This document shows positions 8,485 to 16,802 of a stretch of 64,000 nt of DNA, one piece after another; within the stretch, counting starts at the first letter, position 1; the number at the start of each line of letters is the position of its first letter. The stretch covers positions 186,001 to 250,000 of the forward strand of contig NZ_VTZS01000001.1 of assembly GCF_008367235.1 (NCBI RefSeq). Direction: 5' to 3'. A program made the translations under genes and the position numbers. The notes under the pieces were generated by a model. That model was not told where the DNA came from. It worked only from the letters and a program-made list of their open reading frames with translations, and ran no database searches. Origin of the DNA: Pareuzebyella sediminis (lineage in GTDB: Bacteria > Bacteroidota > Bacteroidia > Flavobacteriales > Flavobacteriaceae).

Positions 8485-8934
8485 ATGGCAGACTATAGAG
8501 CGAGGCCAAAGGCCGATTTCATTCAAGAGACCAATTGGCAAGAACTGTACGTGTTAACAAATCATTGGAAATCGGATATGTTGTTTTATAAAGATGATTT
8601 GAAGTTCTTGCACCATTTAATCGATAAGTACTTTATTTGGATAACCCAGAAAGATAATATAAACGAAGTTCAAGAAATTGGAAGGGATATTCTCAAGGAT
8701 ACTAGGGAATGCGAATTACTGATCGAGAAAATTGAAAACCATCTTTTACATATTGGTACCGCAATAAAAGAGCCTTTGAAAAAGGATTCGGGCAAATTTA
8801 GGGATGAGCACCAAGAGTTAGAAGACGAGATAGCCTATTTTATCAAAACTGTCAGGGAGAACCGTAAGCAATTGTTTAAGGTAACCGAGCACGTACTCGA
8901 CAGTGAACAACTAGCGCATCTCGTGGAGAAATAG
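8485..8934 (+). CDS. Conserved hypothetical cytoplasmic helical protein
   Basis: I do not recognise a named family for this 149-residue protein. It has no signal peptide or transmembrane segment. The composition is highly charged and predicted mostly helical, with heptad-like Leu/Ile spacing from about 60 to 140 that suggests a coiled-coil or four-helix bundle. The ATG at 8485 follows a short leader from an FNR-like class II promoter (8404-8447). It is transcribed alone, divergently from the LOV kinase, and ends 15 bases before the convergent ROK gene. Its regulation groups it with the universal stress proteins, so a stress or oxygen-limitation role is a reasonable inference. Confidence 0.75.
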   Translation: MADYRARPKADFIQETNWQELYVLTNHWKSDMLFYKDDLKFLHHLIDKYFIWITQKDNINEVQEIGRDILKDTRECELLIEKIENHLLHIGTAIKEPLKKDSGKFRDEHQELEDEIAYFIKTVRENRKQLFKVTEHVLDSEQLAHLVEK

Positions 8935-8949
8935 CGAACTGTTGGGTAA

Positions 8950-9903
8950 TCAACCAAACGCCAAGGCTGCCGGTCCTAGAATAGTACTGGTTCCAGAGGT
9001 ATTTGAAATCATTACCTTGATCCGGTTTTTGTAGGCAGCAAAAAGATTTTGTTCCATTGCCGCTATCGTCGGCTCAAGTAGAATACTTCCTGCCTTGCTT
9101 AGTCCTCCTAAAAGAATAAATGCCTCAGGATCTAGATGGGCGGCGGTATCCGCCAATTGAACCCCTAAGGTTTCAGCTGTCATTTTAAATGCTTTGAGTG
9201 CTATGGGGTCTCCGTCAAGGGCGGCTTTTGAGATGATTTCTCCAGTCATTGCTTCAAAACTGATGCTGCGAAGCGCAGAATCATCGGTCATCTCGGCAAT
9301 AAGTTCAAAAATAGTACGGCGCATTCCGGTGACAGAAACGTAGGTTTCGAGACAACCCTTTAAGCCACAGTTACAAAATCTAGCACTTGGACCAGGATCG
9401 ACATTGACATGCCCAAGTTCCCCGGCCATGCCGTGTGCCCCGACCAGCAGTTGGCCATTCGAAATAATACCGCTTCCCAATCCCGTACCAAGGGTCAAAA
9501 CGATAAAATTTTCCATTCCTCTGCCTTTGCCAAATTGCAGTTCGCCCAATGCGGAAGCATTGGCATCGTTTGCAATCGTTACCGGTAGATCGAACATACG
9601 CGTAAGTGACTCTTTCAAAGGAACCTGATCGCCCCATCTCAGATTTGCGGCATGCTCGATATGCCCCGTATTTGCATTTGCGTTGGGAGCCCCGACCCCT
9701 ACTGCGATGATCTTTTGACGTATATTGGCCGCTGTTAGCAGTCTTTTACTCTCATTTTCCAATTTCTTCAAAAATTCTTCGAAGGGAGCCCCTGCGCCTG
9801 TGGAGAATTTTGAAGATTTTAGTATAGCTCCATTGCGCGTGACCAACCCTAATTTTGTATAGGTTCCGCCGATATCAATGGCCCAGACGGCCTCATTTTC
9901 CAT
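8950..9903 (-). CDS. ROK-family sugar kinase (glucokinase-like)
   Basis: The ATG at 9901-9903 is chosen because the protein then begins MENEAVWAIDIGGTYTKLGLV, the phosphate-binding N-terminus of ROK kinases. An in-frame extension to 9975 lacks family similarity. The 317-residue product shows NDANASALGE (substrate and catalytic Asp region), the ROK zinc motif CNCGLKGCLE near residue 180, and the adenosine-site sequence ILLGGLSKAG near the end. It would phosphorylate glucose or a related hexose with ATP. The gene is convergent with the 8485 gene and divergent from the TerB-like gene. The FNR-like site at 9950-9963 has a -7 box only in the other direction. Confidence 0.88.
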   Translation of the reverse strand: MENEAVWAIDIGGTYTKLGLVTRNGAILKSSKFSTGAGAPFEEFLKKLENESKRLLTAANIRQKIIAVGVGAPNANANTGHIEHAANLRWGDQVPLKESLTRMFDLPVTIANDANASALGELQFGKGRGMENFIVLTLGTGLGSGIISNGQLLVGAHGMAGELGHVNVDPGPSARFCNCGLKGCLETYVSVTGMRRTIFELIAEMTDDSALRSISFEAMTGEIISKAALDGDPIALKAFKMTAETLGVQLADTAAHLDPEAFILLGGLSKAGSILLEPTIAAMEQNLFAAYKNRIKVMISNTSGTSTILGPAALAFG

Positions 9904-9949
9904 AAAAGTAGCATTTTGACAAAGAAATGAATAATAACGATTCAAAAGC

Positions 9950-9993
9950 ATGACAAGAATCATATTACAGGCCATAGGAACCTTATATTTTTG
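9950..9993 (+). promoter_or_regulatory. FNR-like class II promoter of the TerB-like/cytochrome c unit
   Basis: ATGACAAGAATCAT (9950-9963) is centred 29.5 bases before a perfect -7 box TATTTTTG (9986-9993). It reads toward the TerB-like gene at 10029 and probably the cytochrome gene behind it. Confidence 0.75.
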
Positions 9994-10028
9994 AAAGTGT
10001 CAATAGATGTTCAACCAAAATTTTAAGA

Positions 10029-10424
10029 ATGGATCCATCAGAAAAAGTCGGGAACGAACTTTACCAAAATTTGGGAAAACTATTTTATGCGATAGCTATA
10101 GCCGATCGCAAGGTTAAAATAAAAGAAGTCGAAAAGCTGAGACAAGATGTGCGTAAATATTGGTTGGATGTAGATGCAATCGAAGATGAATTTGGAAGTG
10201 ATGCCGCCTATCAAATTGAAATTGTTTTTGATTGGCTCAACAAAGAAGAAAATGAAGGAGGGTATTATTTTGATGAATTTAAAGACTTTTACCGTGAGCA
10301 CCCTTCGAAATTCGATTCAACTATTAAGCAATTAATATGGAGAACGGCCAATGATATTGCTGATTCCTATGCAGGAAAGAACAAATCTGAGTTGGTAGTA
10401 TTGGGAAAGCTAAAATTGTGTTAG
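10029..10424 (+). CDS. TerB-like tellurite-resistance-domain protein
   Basis: The 131-residue soluble protein resembles TerB/DjlA-type helical domains. Its central sequence LGKLFYAIAIADRKVKIKEVEKL has the acidic/aromatic core pattern (A-x-ADR-V-x-E) typical of the family. TerB-like proteins are usually linked to membrane or metal-ion stress, but the molecular role is not settled. The gene has an FNR-like promoter 36-79 bases upstream and lies 72 bases before the cytochrome c gene in the same direction, so the two may be cotranscribed. Confidence 0.7.
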   Translation: MDPSEKVGNELYQNLGKLFYAIAIADRKVKIKEVEKLRQDVRKYWLDVDAIEDEFGSDAAYQIEIVFDWLNKEENEGGYYFDEFKDFYREHPSKFDSTIKQLIWRTANDIADSYAGKNKSELVVLGKLKLC

Positions 10425-10496
10425 GGATTTAAGGGCGTCAATTATGTATAAAGTAACCAAAGGTTTAATAGGGCAATCCCCCGAAAAAGAGGAAAT

Positions 10497-11501
10497 ATGA
10501 AACGAATAATTGTGTCTATGGGTATGCTAATTTTTGTGGGCTGCAATCAGTCCAAAAAGTCGGACGTGCCTACCGAAAATCAGATTTCAGGACAAAGTGC
10601 CTTGCAAATTCAAGATGAGCACCCCGGAAAACTCTTGATGGAAAAGGAATGCTACGTTTGCCACAATCCGAAGTCTACAAGGGCTGATATGATCGCTCCG
10701 CCCATGATCGCCATAAAAAAACATTATATCGATGGAAATACGAGTAAAGAAGCCTTTTCGGAAGCTTTGATAAGATGGGTGAACGACCCGGAAGCAGAGA
10801 CCAAAATGCCCGGAGCCCATAAAACTTTTGGCAGCATGCCGTATCTACCATACACTGACGATGCGATAAAGCAAATTGCAGAATACATGTACGATAATGA
10901 AATCGAGAAACCCGAATGGTTTGAAGCTCATTTTAGGAGGGCCCACCATAAAACGAACGGTATCGAGGGATGTCAATGCATGGTCTTTGATGAGGAGCCC
11001 GAAACTACCTATAGTGAGATCGGACTGGGTTATGCCAATCAAGCCAAAGCCGCTCTAGGAAAAAAATTGATCAGTGCGATTCAAGATAAGGGCACTGTAG
11101 GTGCAATCGGTTTCTGTAATGCGCATGCCATACGATTGACGGACAGTATATCGACAATGAAAAATGCGGTTATACGACGCGTATCCGACCAACCTAGAAA
11201 TCAAAATAATCGAGCCACTGAAGAAGAATTACGTTATGTCGAATTTTTCAAACGTACCGTTTCGTCAGGCAGTGAAGTTCAGCCCGTGGTCAATATCTCC
11301 AATGGAGAAGTTGATTTTTACTATCCGATCATTACCAACGCTATGTGCCTGCAGTGCCATGGAAAGCCCAAAGAGCAAATACTGCCGGAAACCCTTGGAA
11401 TTTTGACAAAAATGTATCCCGATGACAAGGCTACAGGTTATGGAGAGCGTCAGGTCAGAGGCATTTGGGCGATTAAATTCGAAACCAATACAATAAGGTA
11501 G
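10497..11501 (+). CDS. Lipoprotein with cytochrome c domain and DUF3365 (Tll0287-like) heme domain
   Basis: The 334-residue protein has a lipobox ending at C16 (FVGC). A class I cytochrome c domain follows, with heme motif CYVCH at C52/C55/H56 and a later Met-rich stretch that could supply the axial ligand. The C-terminal half (about 165-334) matches DUF3365, with a second CxxCH (NAMCLQCHGKP) near residue 283. It is probably anchored in the periplasm and may carry electrons or sense redox or gas ligands. Its location in an FNR-like controlled unit supports a role under low oxygen or redox change. The redox partner is unknown. Confidence 0.85.
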   Translation: MKRIIVSMGMLIFVGCNQSKKSDVPTENQISGQSALQIQDEHPGKLLMEKECYVCHNPKSTRADMIAPPMIAIKKHYIDGNTSKEAFSEALIRWVNDPEAETKMPGAHKTFGSMPYLPYTDDAIKQIAEYMYDNEIEKPEWFEAHFRRAHHKTNGIEGCQCMVFDEEPETTYSEIGLGYANQAKAALGKKLISAIQDKGTVGAIGFCNAHAIRLTDSISTMKNAVIRRVSDQPRNQNNRATEEELRYVEFFKRTVSSGSEVQPVVNISNGEVDFYYPIITNAMCLQCHGKPKEQILPETLGILTKMYPDDKATGYGERQVRGIWAIKFETNTIR

Positions 11502-11544
11502 GTTCGTTCTGGCAACAAAAAGTTTGATATTCCGTGTCGTAAAA

Positions 11545-12393
11545 TTATGGTGCTGCGTTATGCTTGAAGGTCATTACGGGTAATTCGGTATGATTAGCAA
11601 GAGCTTCGCCGATACTGCCTTTAAAAAAATGGGCAAGGCCTTTTCGGCCATGCGTGATTACGGAAATCAAGTCAGCATCAATATTTTTCGCGTGGTTATA
11701 CATTCCTTCCTCAACACTGTAACTGGATATTTGTGCTATCTGCATATTTCTGGGAAGTCCATTGTGATGGGCAACTCCTAAAAACATATCGATTTTTGAT
11801 TGTATCTCCTTAGTACTCATAAATTTGATGCCGGGCAGGTTTACATGTACGAGATGTACTTCGGCCTTCATAGAGGCAAAAAATCTTTCCGCCTTGTGGT
11901 ACGCCGGCATGGTCTCTATTTGAAAATCGAGACCTAGAACGACCCTTTCCGCTTTAAAGTCAGGCGAGGGCCTTTTTATGACCAGTACAGGAACCTCGGA
12001 AGTACGAACCACCTTCTCGGTGTTAGACCCTACAAAAATTTCGCTCAACCCGTCTGAACCGTGCGACCCCATAACGATCAAATCAGCGTTATTTTCTTTT
12101 GCCACTGCATTGACTTCCTCAAAAACCTTATAGTTCTGAACCGTTTGTGATGTTTTGATGTTCTTCAGAAACGGTTTATCTAAAAATTCTTTAAACCTCT
12201 TTTTTGCCAATTTCATATAAAATTGTGCCTCTAGGAACGATTGTGATTCATCTCGGGTAAAAATAGCCTCCGAAAGCCCCAACATGTGGAGAAAAATGAT
12301 TTCGGCATCATAGGTTTTCGCCATATCGGCGGCCACCTCGGTAGCATAGGTAGAATGCTCCGAAAAATCTATGGGAACAAGTATTTTTTTCAT
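11545..12393 (-). CDS. Universal stress protein, tandem UspA domains
   Basis: This 282-residue USP begins MKKILVPIDFSEHSTYATEVA. Both halves keep the nucleotide loop: GSHGSDGLSEIFVGSNTEKV in domain 1 and THGRKGLAHFFKGSIGEAL in domain 2. This contrasts with the 2398-4985 trio, whose second domains are degenerate. The gene is convergent with the cytochrome gene (43 bases apart). I find no correctly spaced FNR-like palindrome upstream, so it may be regulated separately. Confidence 0.92.
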   Translation of the reverse strand: MKKILVPIDFSEHSTYATEVAADMAKTYDAEIIFLHMLGLSEAIFTRDESQSFLEAQFYMKLAKKRFKEFLDKPFLKNIKTSQTVQNYKVFEEVNAVAKENNADLIVMGSHGSDGLSEIFVGSNTEKVVRTSEVPVLVIKRPSPDFKAERVVLGLDFQIETMPAYHKAERFFASMKAEVHLVHVNLPGIKFMSTKEIQSKIDMFLGVAHHNGLPRNMQIAQISSYSVEEGMYNHAKNIDADLISVITHGRKGLAHFFKGSIGEALANHTELPVMTFKHNAAP

Positions 12394-12559
12394 CGGTATT
12401 TGACTTTTTATAGTTGATAGGGTCTTTCATAACCCTTCTTTTTCTTTCATAGGCTAATTAACCCTTTTAGAATGAAAGACTTGCATTTAAACGAGGCACC
12501 TTCTAAAGATGAACGTAACAAAAATGAATTTTTCTCATTTTGAAAAAGAAACAAACCTA

Positions 12560-13190
12560 TGAAATGGACACTTTTTTAATAGATAAGGGCCACAAACTAT
12601 AAGATAAAGGTACACCTAAACGATTACCGATGCCATGATAAATATCAGTAAATGGATGCTTGTTGTAGTGGTCGTTGATCGTGCTATCGAGGGTAGCATC
12701 ATATGCCCAAATTTGGTCAAGGGCTATTTTGGTATTTGATCTATATAGTATCCTGTTCACCATTGGGTCTCATGAGCTAAAATGTGTAAGACCCTAGCAA
12801 GGTACGGTTTTGAGCTTGTATCGTTTCGTTTTAAGGTTGTGCAGAACCATTCCCCAATGTAATGGCCAAGACCTTTTCATTGAGGATCCCAAGACTCTTG
12901 ATGGAGCGCGTCGTAGGATGGTCGGAACCTCAATTGTAGGTATTTACACGGGGAACATAAAGTTCGATACGTTGACTTTTGATATACCTTGCGGCTGCTA
13001 ACGTTACGACCTTAACTGACCACTTTTTCTCCTCAGGACCTTCGGCGAAAGGAAGACAAGCCTTTTCAGCAAGATTATAGAAGAGATCCTGATTGAAAAC
13101 AATCAACACTTTATGATCGCTATTTAAAGCCTAGTGATCCAAGTTTTTTATGACCTCCTTTTTGGGCTACAAGGGGTGGGAGGCCCTATA
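12560..13190 (-). pseudogene. Possible decayed gene in the 12394-13290 intergenic stretch
   Basis: No intact gene is seen in this long interval. One minus-strand frame stays open for 66 codons (13130-12933), giving a plausible protein-like run that includes KKWSVKVVTLAAARYIKSQ. The same frame resumes after a TGA (12930-12932) for 32 codons, and again after a TAA at 12831-12833. This pattern of in-frame stops could mark a decayed coding sequence, but I cannot name the family and chance is possible. A 7-base inverted repeat with a 7-base spacer lies at 12521-12541. Confidence 0.25.
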
Positions 13191-13291
13191 ACAACAAGGG
13201 GATGGCGCTACTAATAATCACGCCATATCCTTTACATTTTAAGCTGATTTAATGTACTAAATTATATGGATAGGTAACGTCATTACAGGGC

Positions 13292-13338
13292 GATATGATA
13301 AAAATCATATCCTTACCCTTGCGTTTCTGCTACTTTTA
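13292..13338 (+). promoter_or_regulatory. FNR-like class II promoter of the HlyD/ABC exporter operon
   Basis: GATATGATAAAAATCATATC (13292-13311) is a perfect 8-base-arm palindrome around AAAA, the longest of the five sites. Its centre is 29.5 bases before the -7 box TACTTTTA (13331-13338). Confidence 0.78.
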
Positions 13339-13356
13339 CCTAACAAATTGAGTACG

Positions 13357-14460
13357 ATGCGGCAAAATTTTCATTCAAAGATTATTGGAGTGTTTTTTGG
13401 ATCCGCTTTTATATTTTCTGGCTGTGGAACGAACCGTGAAAGCGTATTTCCTGAGAAAACAAGCTTGACCGAATCAGTCTATTCATCCGTCACCGTTCAA
13501 CCGGACAGCATGTACCAAGCCTATGCCACCGTGGCTGGGATAATTGATAAAAACTTGGTGGTCGAAGGAGATACGGTCTCAAGGGGTGCCCCCTTGGTAC
13601 AGCTTGTAAATACCACTCCAAAACTAAATACTCAGAACACAGGTTTGGCCCTGCAATTGGCTCAAGAGAAGTATGACGGTACTTCCGCTATTCTTAAGGG
13701 AATCAAAGACGAAATAGCCGCTGCGGAGTTGAAATTCCAGAACGATTCCATCAATTATTTTAGGCAACAGCGCCTATGGAGTCAGGGGATAGGTTCAAAA
13801 GCCGAGTACGATAACCTCAAATTGGCATATGAGCTTTCTTCTAACGATTTAAGTCTTCTCGAGCAACGGTATGAAAGCACCAAGAACGAGCTGGAGAGCT
13901 ATGTGAAACAAGCTCGTAATAAGTATAAGGCCGCTCAAGTAACGACGGGCGATTTTACAGTAACAAGCAAAATTCGGGGAAAGGTATATGCCGTACTAAA
14001 AAATCAAGGTGAAATCGTCACAACCATGGAACCATTGGCCATTATCGGTAGTTCGAATGATTTTGTGATAGAAATGCTAGTCGATGAGGTCGATATCGTA
14101 AAGATAGCTATCGGACAGAAGACGCTCATCACGCTGGATGCGTACAAAAATGAAGTTTTCAATGCCAAAGTGAGCAAGATATACCCTAGAAAAGATGAAC
14201 GCTCGCAGACCTTTAAGGTCGAAGCACTTTTTGATAACCCACCAAATACCCTTTACCCTGGTCTGGCAGGCGAGGGTAATATCATTATCGACATGCGCGA
14301 AGACGTACTTACAATTCCAAAGGCTTTTCTCGTTAACGGCAACGAAGTGGAAACCGCGCAGGGACGGATACAGCTTCAACTTGGACTTGAGAATTTAGAG
14401 CGTGCAGAAGTTATAGATGGTATTGATTCGAACACCGAAATTTTAATGCCGGAAAAATGA
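13357..14460 (+). CDS. HlyD/AcrA-type membrane fusion lipoprotein
   Basis: The ATG at 13357 is preferred over an in-frame TTG at 13348. The 367-residue product has a lipobox ending at C23 (FIFSGC). It then shows the biotinyl-lipoyl-like half (AGIIDKNLVVEGDTVSRGAPL), a coiled-coil hairpin (about 90-190), the second lipoyl half and a beta-barrel domain. It would link an inner-membrane ABC pump to the outer envelope. Its stop overlaps the permease start by 4 bases (ATGA), and the ATPase follows. The operon is headed by an FNR-like promoter. Confidence 0.88.
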   Translation: MRQNFHSKIIGVFFGSAFIFSGCGTNRESVFPEKTSLTESVYSSVTVQPDSMYQAYATVAGIIDKNLVVEGDTVSRGAPLVQLVNTTPKLNTQNTGLALQLAQEKYDGTSAILKGIKDEIAAAELKFQNDSINYFRQQRLWSQGIGSKAEYDNLKLAYELSSNDLSLLEQRYESTKNELESYVKQARNKYKAAQVTTGDFTVTSKIRGKVYAVLKNQGEIVTTMEPLAIIGSSNDFVIEMLVDEVDIVKIAIGQKTLITLDAYKNEVFNAKVSKIYPRKDERSQTFKVEALFDNPPNTLYPGLAGEGNIIIDMREDVLTIPKAFLVNGNEVETAQGRIQLQLGLENLERAEVIDGIDSNTEILMPEK

Positions 14461-15719
14461 CCAATTGGAAAGTCATACTCAATATAGCGAAGACACACTT
14501 GCTGACCAAAATGAAAAGTACGGTTACTGCAGCGTTGGGGGTCACTTTCGGCATTGGTGCCTATATCACCATGGTGAGTTTTATGACGGGACTTAACGGA
14601 CTGCTTGATGGTCTGGTACTGAATAGAACGCCACATATTCATATTTACAATGAAATAGAACCTTCAAAGAGTCAACCCATTGACCTTTATTCCGAATTTA
14701 AAACGTCATTGAACGTCGTGCACTCCGTAAAACCGAAGCAAAGCCAGAAAAAAATACACAACGCACTTCCAATTCTTAGCTACCTCAAATCCAATGAAAT
14801 GGTCAAAGGAGCCACGCCACAAGTCCAGGCTCAAATATTTTATGTCTCGGGTTCTATAGAGCTTGGGGGTAATCTTATAGGTGTTGATATACTGGAAGAG
14901 CAAAGGCTTTCAAACTTTCAGGATTATATCATCGACAGTACCCCAAAAGATCTTGCGAATACTATGAACGGTATTTTCTTAGGTGCCGGTTTGGCAAAAA
15001 AAATGTCGCTCGATATTGGTGATAGGGTACAAATAAGTACGGTTAGAGGAGGTGTTTTTCCTTTAAAAATTGTGGGGCTCTACCAAAGCGGACTTTCAGA
15101 AATCGATAATACCGTAAGTTATGTAAACTTAAAGACGGCTCAACGTATTTTGGGTGAGACCGAAGGATATATCACCGATATTAATATTAAGCTGTTCGAC
15201 ATAGGGAAAGCAGTACTCATGGCAGGGCGATGGGAGCAGCAATTTAATGTTAAGGCCACGGACATAAAGGAGGCCAACGCTCAGTTCGAGACGGGTTCGA
15301 ATATAAGAAATTTGATTACGTATGCCGTATCCATTACCTTATTGATCGTCGCAGGTTTTGGCATCTACAACATTCTGAATATGCTCATCTATGAAAAAAT
15401 GAAGGATATAGCCATCTTGAAGGCAACGGGATTTTCCGGGAAGGATGTGCAACTTATTTTTATGAGCCAGGCCATGCTAATTGGTATAATCGGAGGAGTA
15501 TTAGGGCTACTTATCGGTTTTGGGCTTTCGGTCATGATCGACCATGCGCCTTTTGAAACCGAAGCACTTCCTACCATTAAGACCTATCCGGTCAATTACC
15601 AGATCGGCTATTATGTGATTGGATTTTTATTTGCCATGATTTCAACCTTCATCGCGGGGTATTTACCGGCCAACAAAGCGAAAAAGATTGATCCTGTCAG
15701 AATAATAAGAGGCACTTAA
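14457..15719 (+). CDS. ABC transporter permease, FtsX/LolC-MacB type
   Basis: The 420-residue protein has one N-terminal transmembrane segment (about 22-45) and a large periplasmic domain (about 50-285). A C-terminal FtsX domain follows with three segments (about 285-310, 335-360, 380-405), the MacB/LolC/DevC topology. The C-terminus ends with NKAKKIDPVRIIRG, typical of FtsX-like permeases. It sits between the membrane fusion protein and the ATPase gene, overlapping the former by 4 bases and preceding the latter by 8. The set resembles DevBCA or MacAB exporters; the substrate is unknown. Confidence 0.9.
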   Translation: MTNWKVILNIAKTHLLTKMKSTVTAALGVTFGIGAYITMVSFMTGLNGLLDGLVLNRTPHIHIYNEIEPSKSQPIDLYSEFKTSLNVVHSVKPKQSQKKIHNALPILSYLKSNEMVKGATPQVQAQIFYVSGSIELGGNLIGVDILEEQRLSNFQDYIIDSTPKDLANTMNGIFLGAGLAKKMSLDIGDRVQISTVRGGVFPLKIVGLYQSGLSEIDNTVSYVNLKTAQRILGETEGYITDINIKLFDIGKAVLMAGRWEQQFNVKATDIKEANAQFETGSNIRNLITYAVSITLLIVAGFGIYNILNMLIYEKMKDIAILKATGFSGKDVQLIFMSQAMLIGIIGGVLGLLIGFGLSVMIDHAPFETEALPTIKTYPVNYQIGYYVIGFLFAMISTFIAGYLPANKAKKIDPVRIIRGT

Positions 15720-15727
15720 TCTGTTTT

Positions 15728-16402
15728 ATGGAACACGTTCTTAAAGCCAGCAATATAAACAAGCACTTCTACAAACCGAAAGATTTTCATGTGCTCAAAG
15801 ATATTTCCTTTGCCGTTAGTTCAAGTGAATTCGTTTCCATAATGGGGAAATCGGGTTCTGGTAAATCGACTTTGTTATATATTCTCTCAACTATGGATAC
15901 GGACTATACGGGAGAGCTCTATCTGAACGGAAATCTGGTTACGGGTCGCCATCATCAAGAACTTTCTCGCATTCGTAATAAGAACATAGGTTTTGTTTTT
16001 CAATTTCATTATTTATTATCCGAGTTTACGGTATTGGAAAATGTAATGCTTCCAGCAAAGAAGTTAGCTGAAAAATCGAATGCCCGAATTAAAAAGGATG
16101 GACTGGAGAAGTTGGAAATGCTAAACATTGCCCATCTAGCCGGTCAGAGGGCATCGAGGATATCAGGTGGTGAAAAACAGCGGGTGGCCATAGCAAGGGC
16201 ACTTATCAATAACCCAACCATACTGATGGGGGATGAACCTACAGGTAATCTCGATAGTCACAATTCAGAAAATGTTTTCAAAATTTTCAAACGTTTGAAA
16301 GAAGAAGAAGGTCTTTCGCTATTGGTCGTGACGCACGATGAGGATTTTGCAAACAGGACAGACCGAATTATTGAGATGGAAGATGGACGAATTTTACCCT
16401 GA
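15728..16402 (+). CDS. ABC transporter ATP-binding protein, LolD/MacB type
   Basis: The 224-residue ATPase contains Walker A GKSGSGKSTLL (about 40-50), a Q-loop, the signature ISGGEKQRVAIARAL (about 140) and Walker B ILMGDEPTGNLD with the H-loop VVTHD. The sequence and length fit the LolD/MacB/FtsE class that pairs with FtsX-type permeases. It is the last gene of the exporter operon, followed by a weak hairpin at 16424-16445. Confidence 0.93.
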   Translation: MEHVLKASNINKHFYKPKDFHVLKDISFAVSSSEFVSIMGKSGSGKSTLLYILSTMDTDYTGELYLNGNLVTGRHHQELSRIRNKNIGFVFQFHYLLSEFTVLENVMLPAKKLAEKSNARIKKDGLEKLEMLNIAHLAGQRASRISGGEKQRVAIARALINNPTILMGDEPTGNLDSHNSENVFKIFKRLKEEEGLSLLVVTHDEDFANRTDRIIEMEDGRILP

Positions 16403-16734
16403 TGATAAAACAAGAGGTTTTTTGATTTGGTAAATAATCCAAATCACTTTTATTTACTTTTAAAACTATACGGGCAGTACCCATGCCTAATATCACAAGG
16501 CCAATAAAGCACTTTAGTAATTCTTCTGTAATGCTGTGCAAGAATGCTCCCTTCAACTAGATGTCAAAAATTCGTATCGACAAAGGAGCTTAATCATTTA
16601 AATATAATTTCGATATTTACGGTTTAGGTATTACTACTTATATCAATGGTTTTTAATTGCAGGGATCATCTGAAGCATTTTAATACCTTTTATTAGGTTT
16701 CGATGTGTCTCAACAATTTTCTAACGGTACGGTG
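16403..16734. other. Intergenic stretch with a hairpin after the exporter operon
   Basis: GATTTGG (16424-16430) pairs with CCAAATC (16439-16445) and is followed by a T-rich tract, a plausible weak terminator. The remainder to 16734 shows no convincing gene. Confidence 0.5.
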
Positions 16735-16769
16735 CAGGATGGATGGTAACAAATTGGGCGCTAAATTAG
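16735..16769 (+). promoter_or_regulatory. CAGGAT-type promoter of the sulfatase gene
   Basis: CAGGAT (16735-16740) starts exactly 27 bases before a -7-like box TAAATTAG (16762-16769). This matches the geometry at the rhamnose operon, susC and the sulfatase-GH78 gene. The upstream half-site is poorly conserved here. Confidence 0.5.
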
Positions 16770-16802
16770 CTACGAGCACAACAAAATAAATAGGGTTGGT
16801 AT

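Noticed and set aside
9904-9975. N-terminal extension of the ROK kinase to 9975
   Set aside because: The extra residues lack family similarity and overlap the FNR-like site; ATG 9901-9903 gives the canonical ROK start.
12521-12541. AAAATGA/TCATTTT inverted repeat as a sixth FNR-like site
   Set aside because: The spacer between half-sites is 7 bases rather than the 6 (TGA-N6-TCA) seen at the five real sites, and no -7 box lies at the shared spacing.
16368-16556. Minus-strand open frame after the ABC ATPase
   Set aside because: It overlaps the ATPase 3' end and the hairpin, and shows no protein-like pattern or start context.
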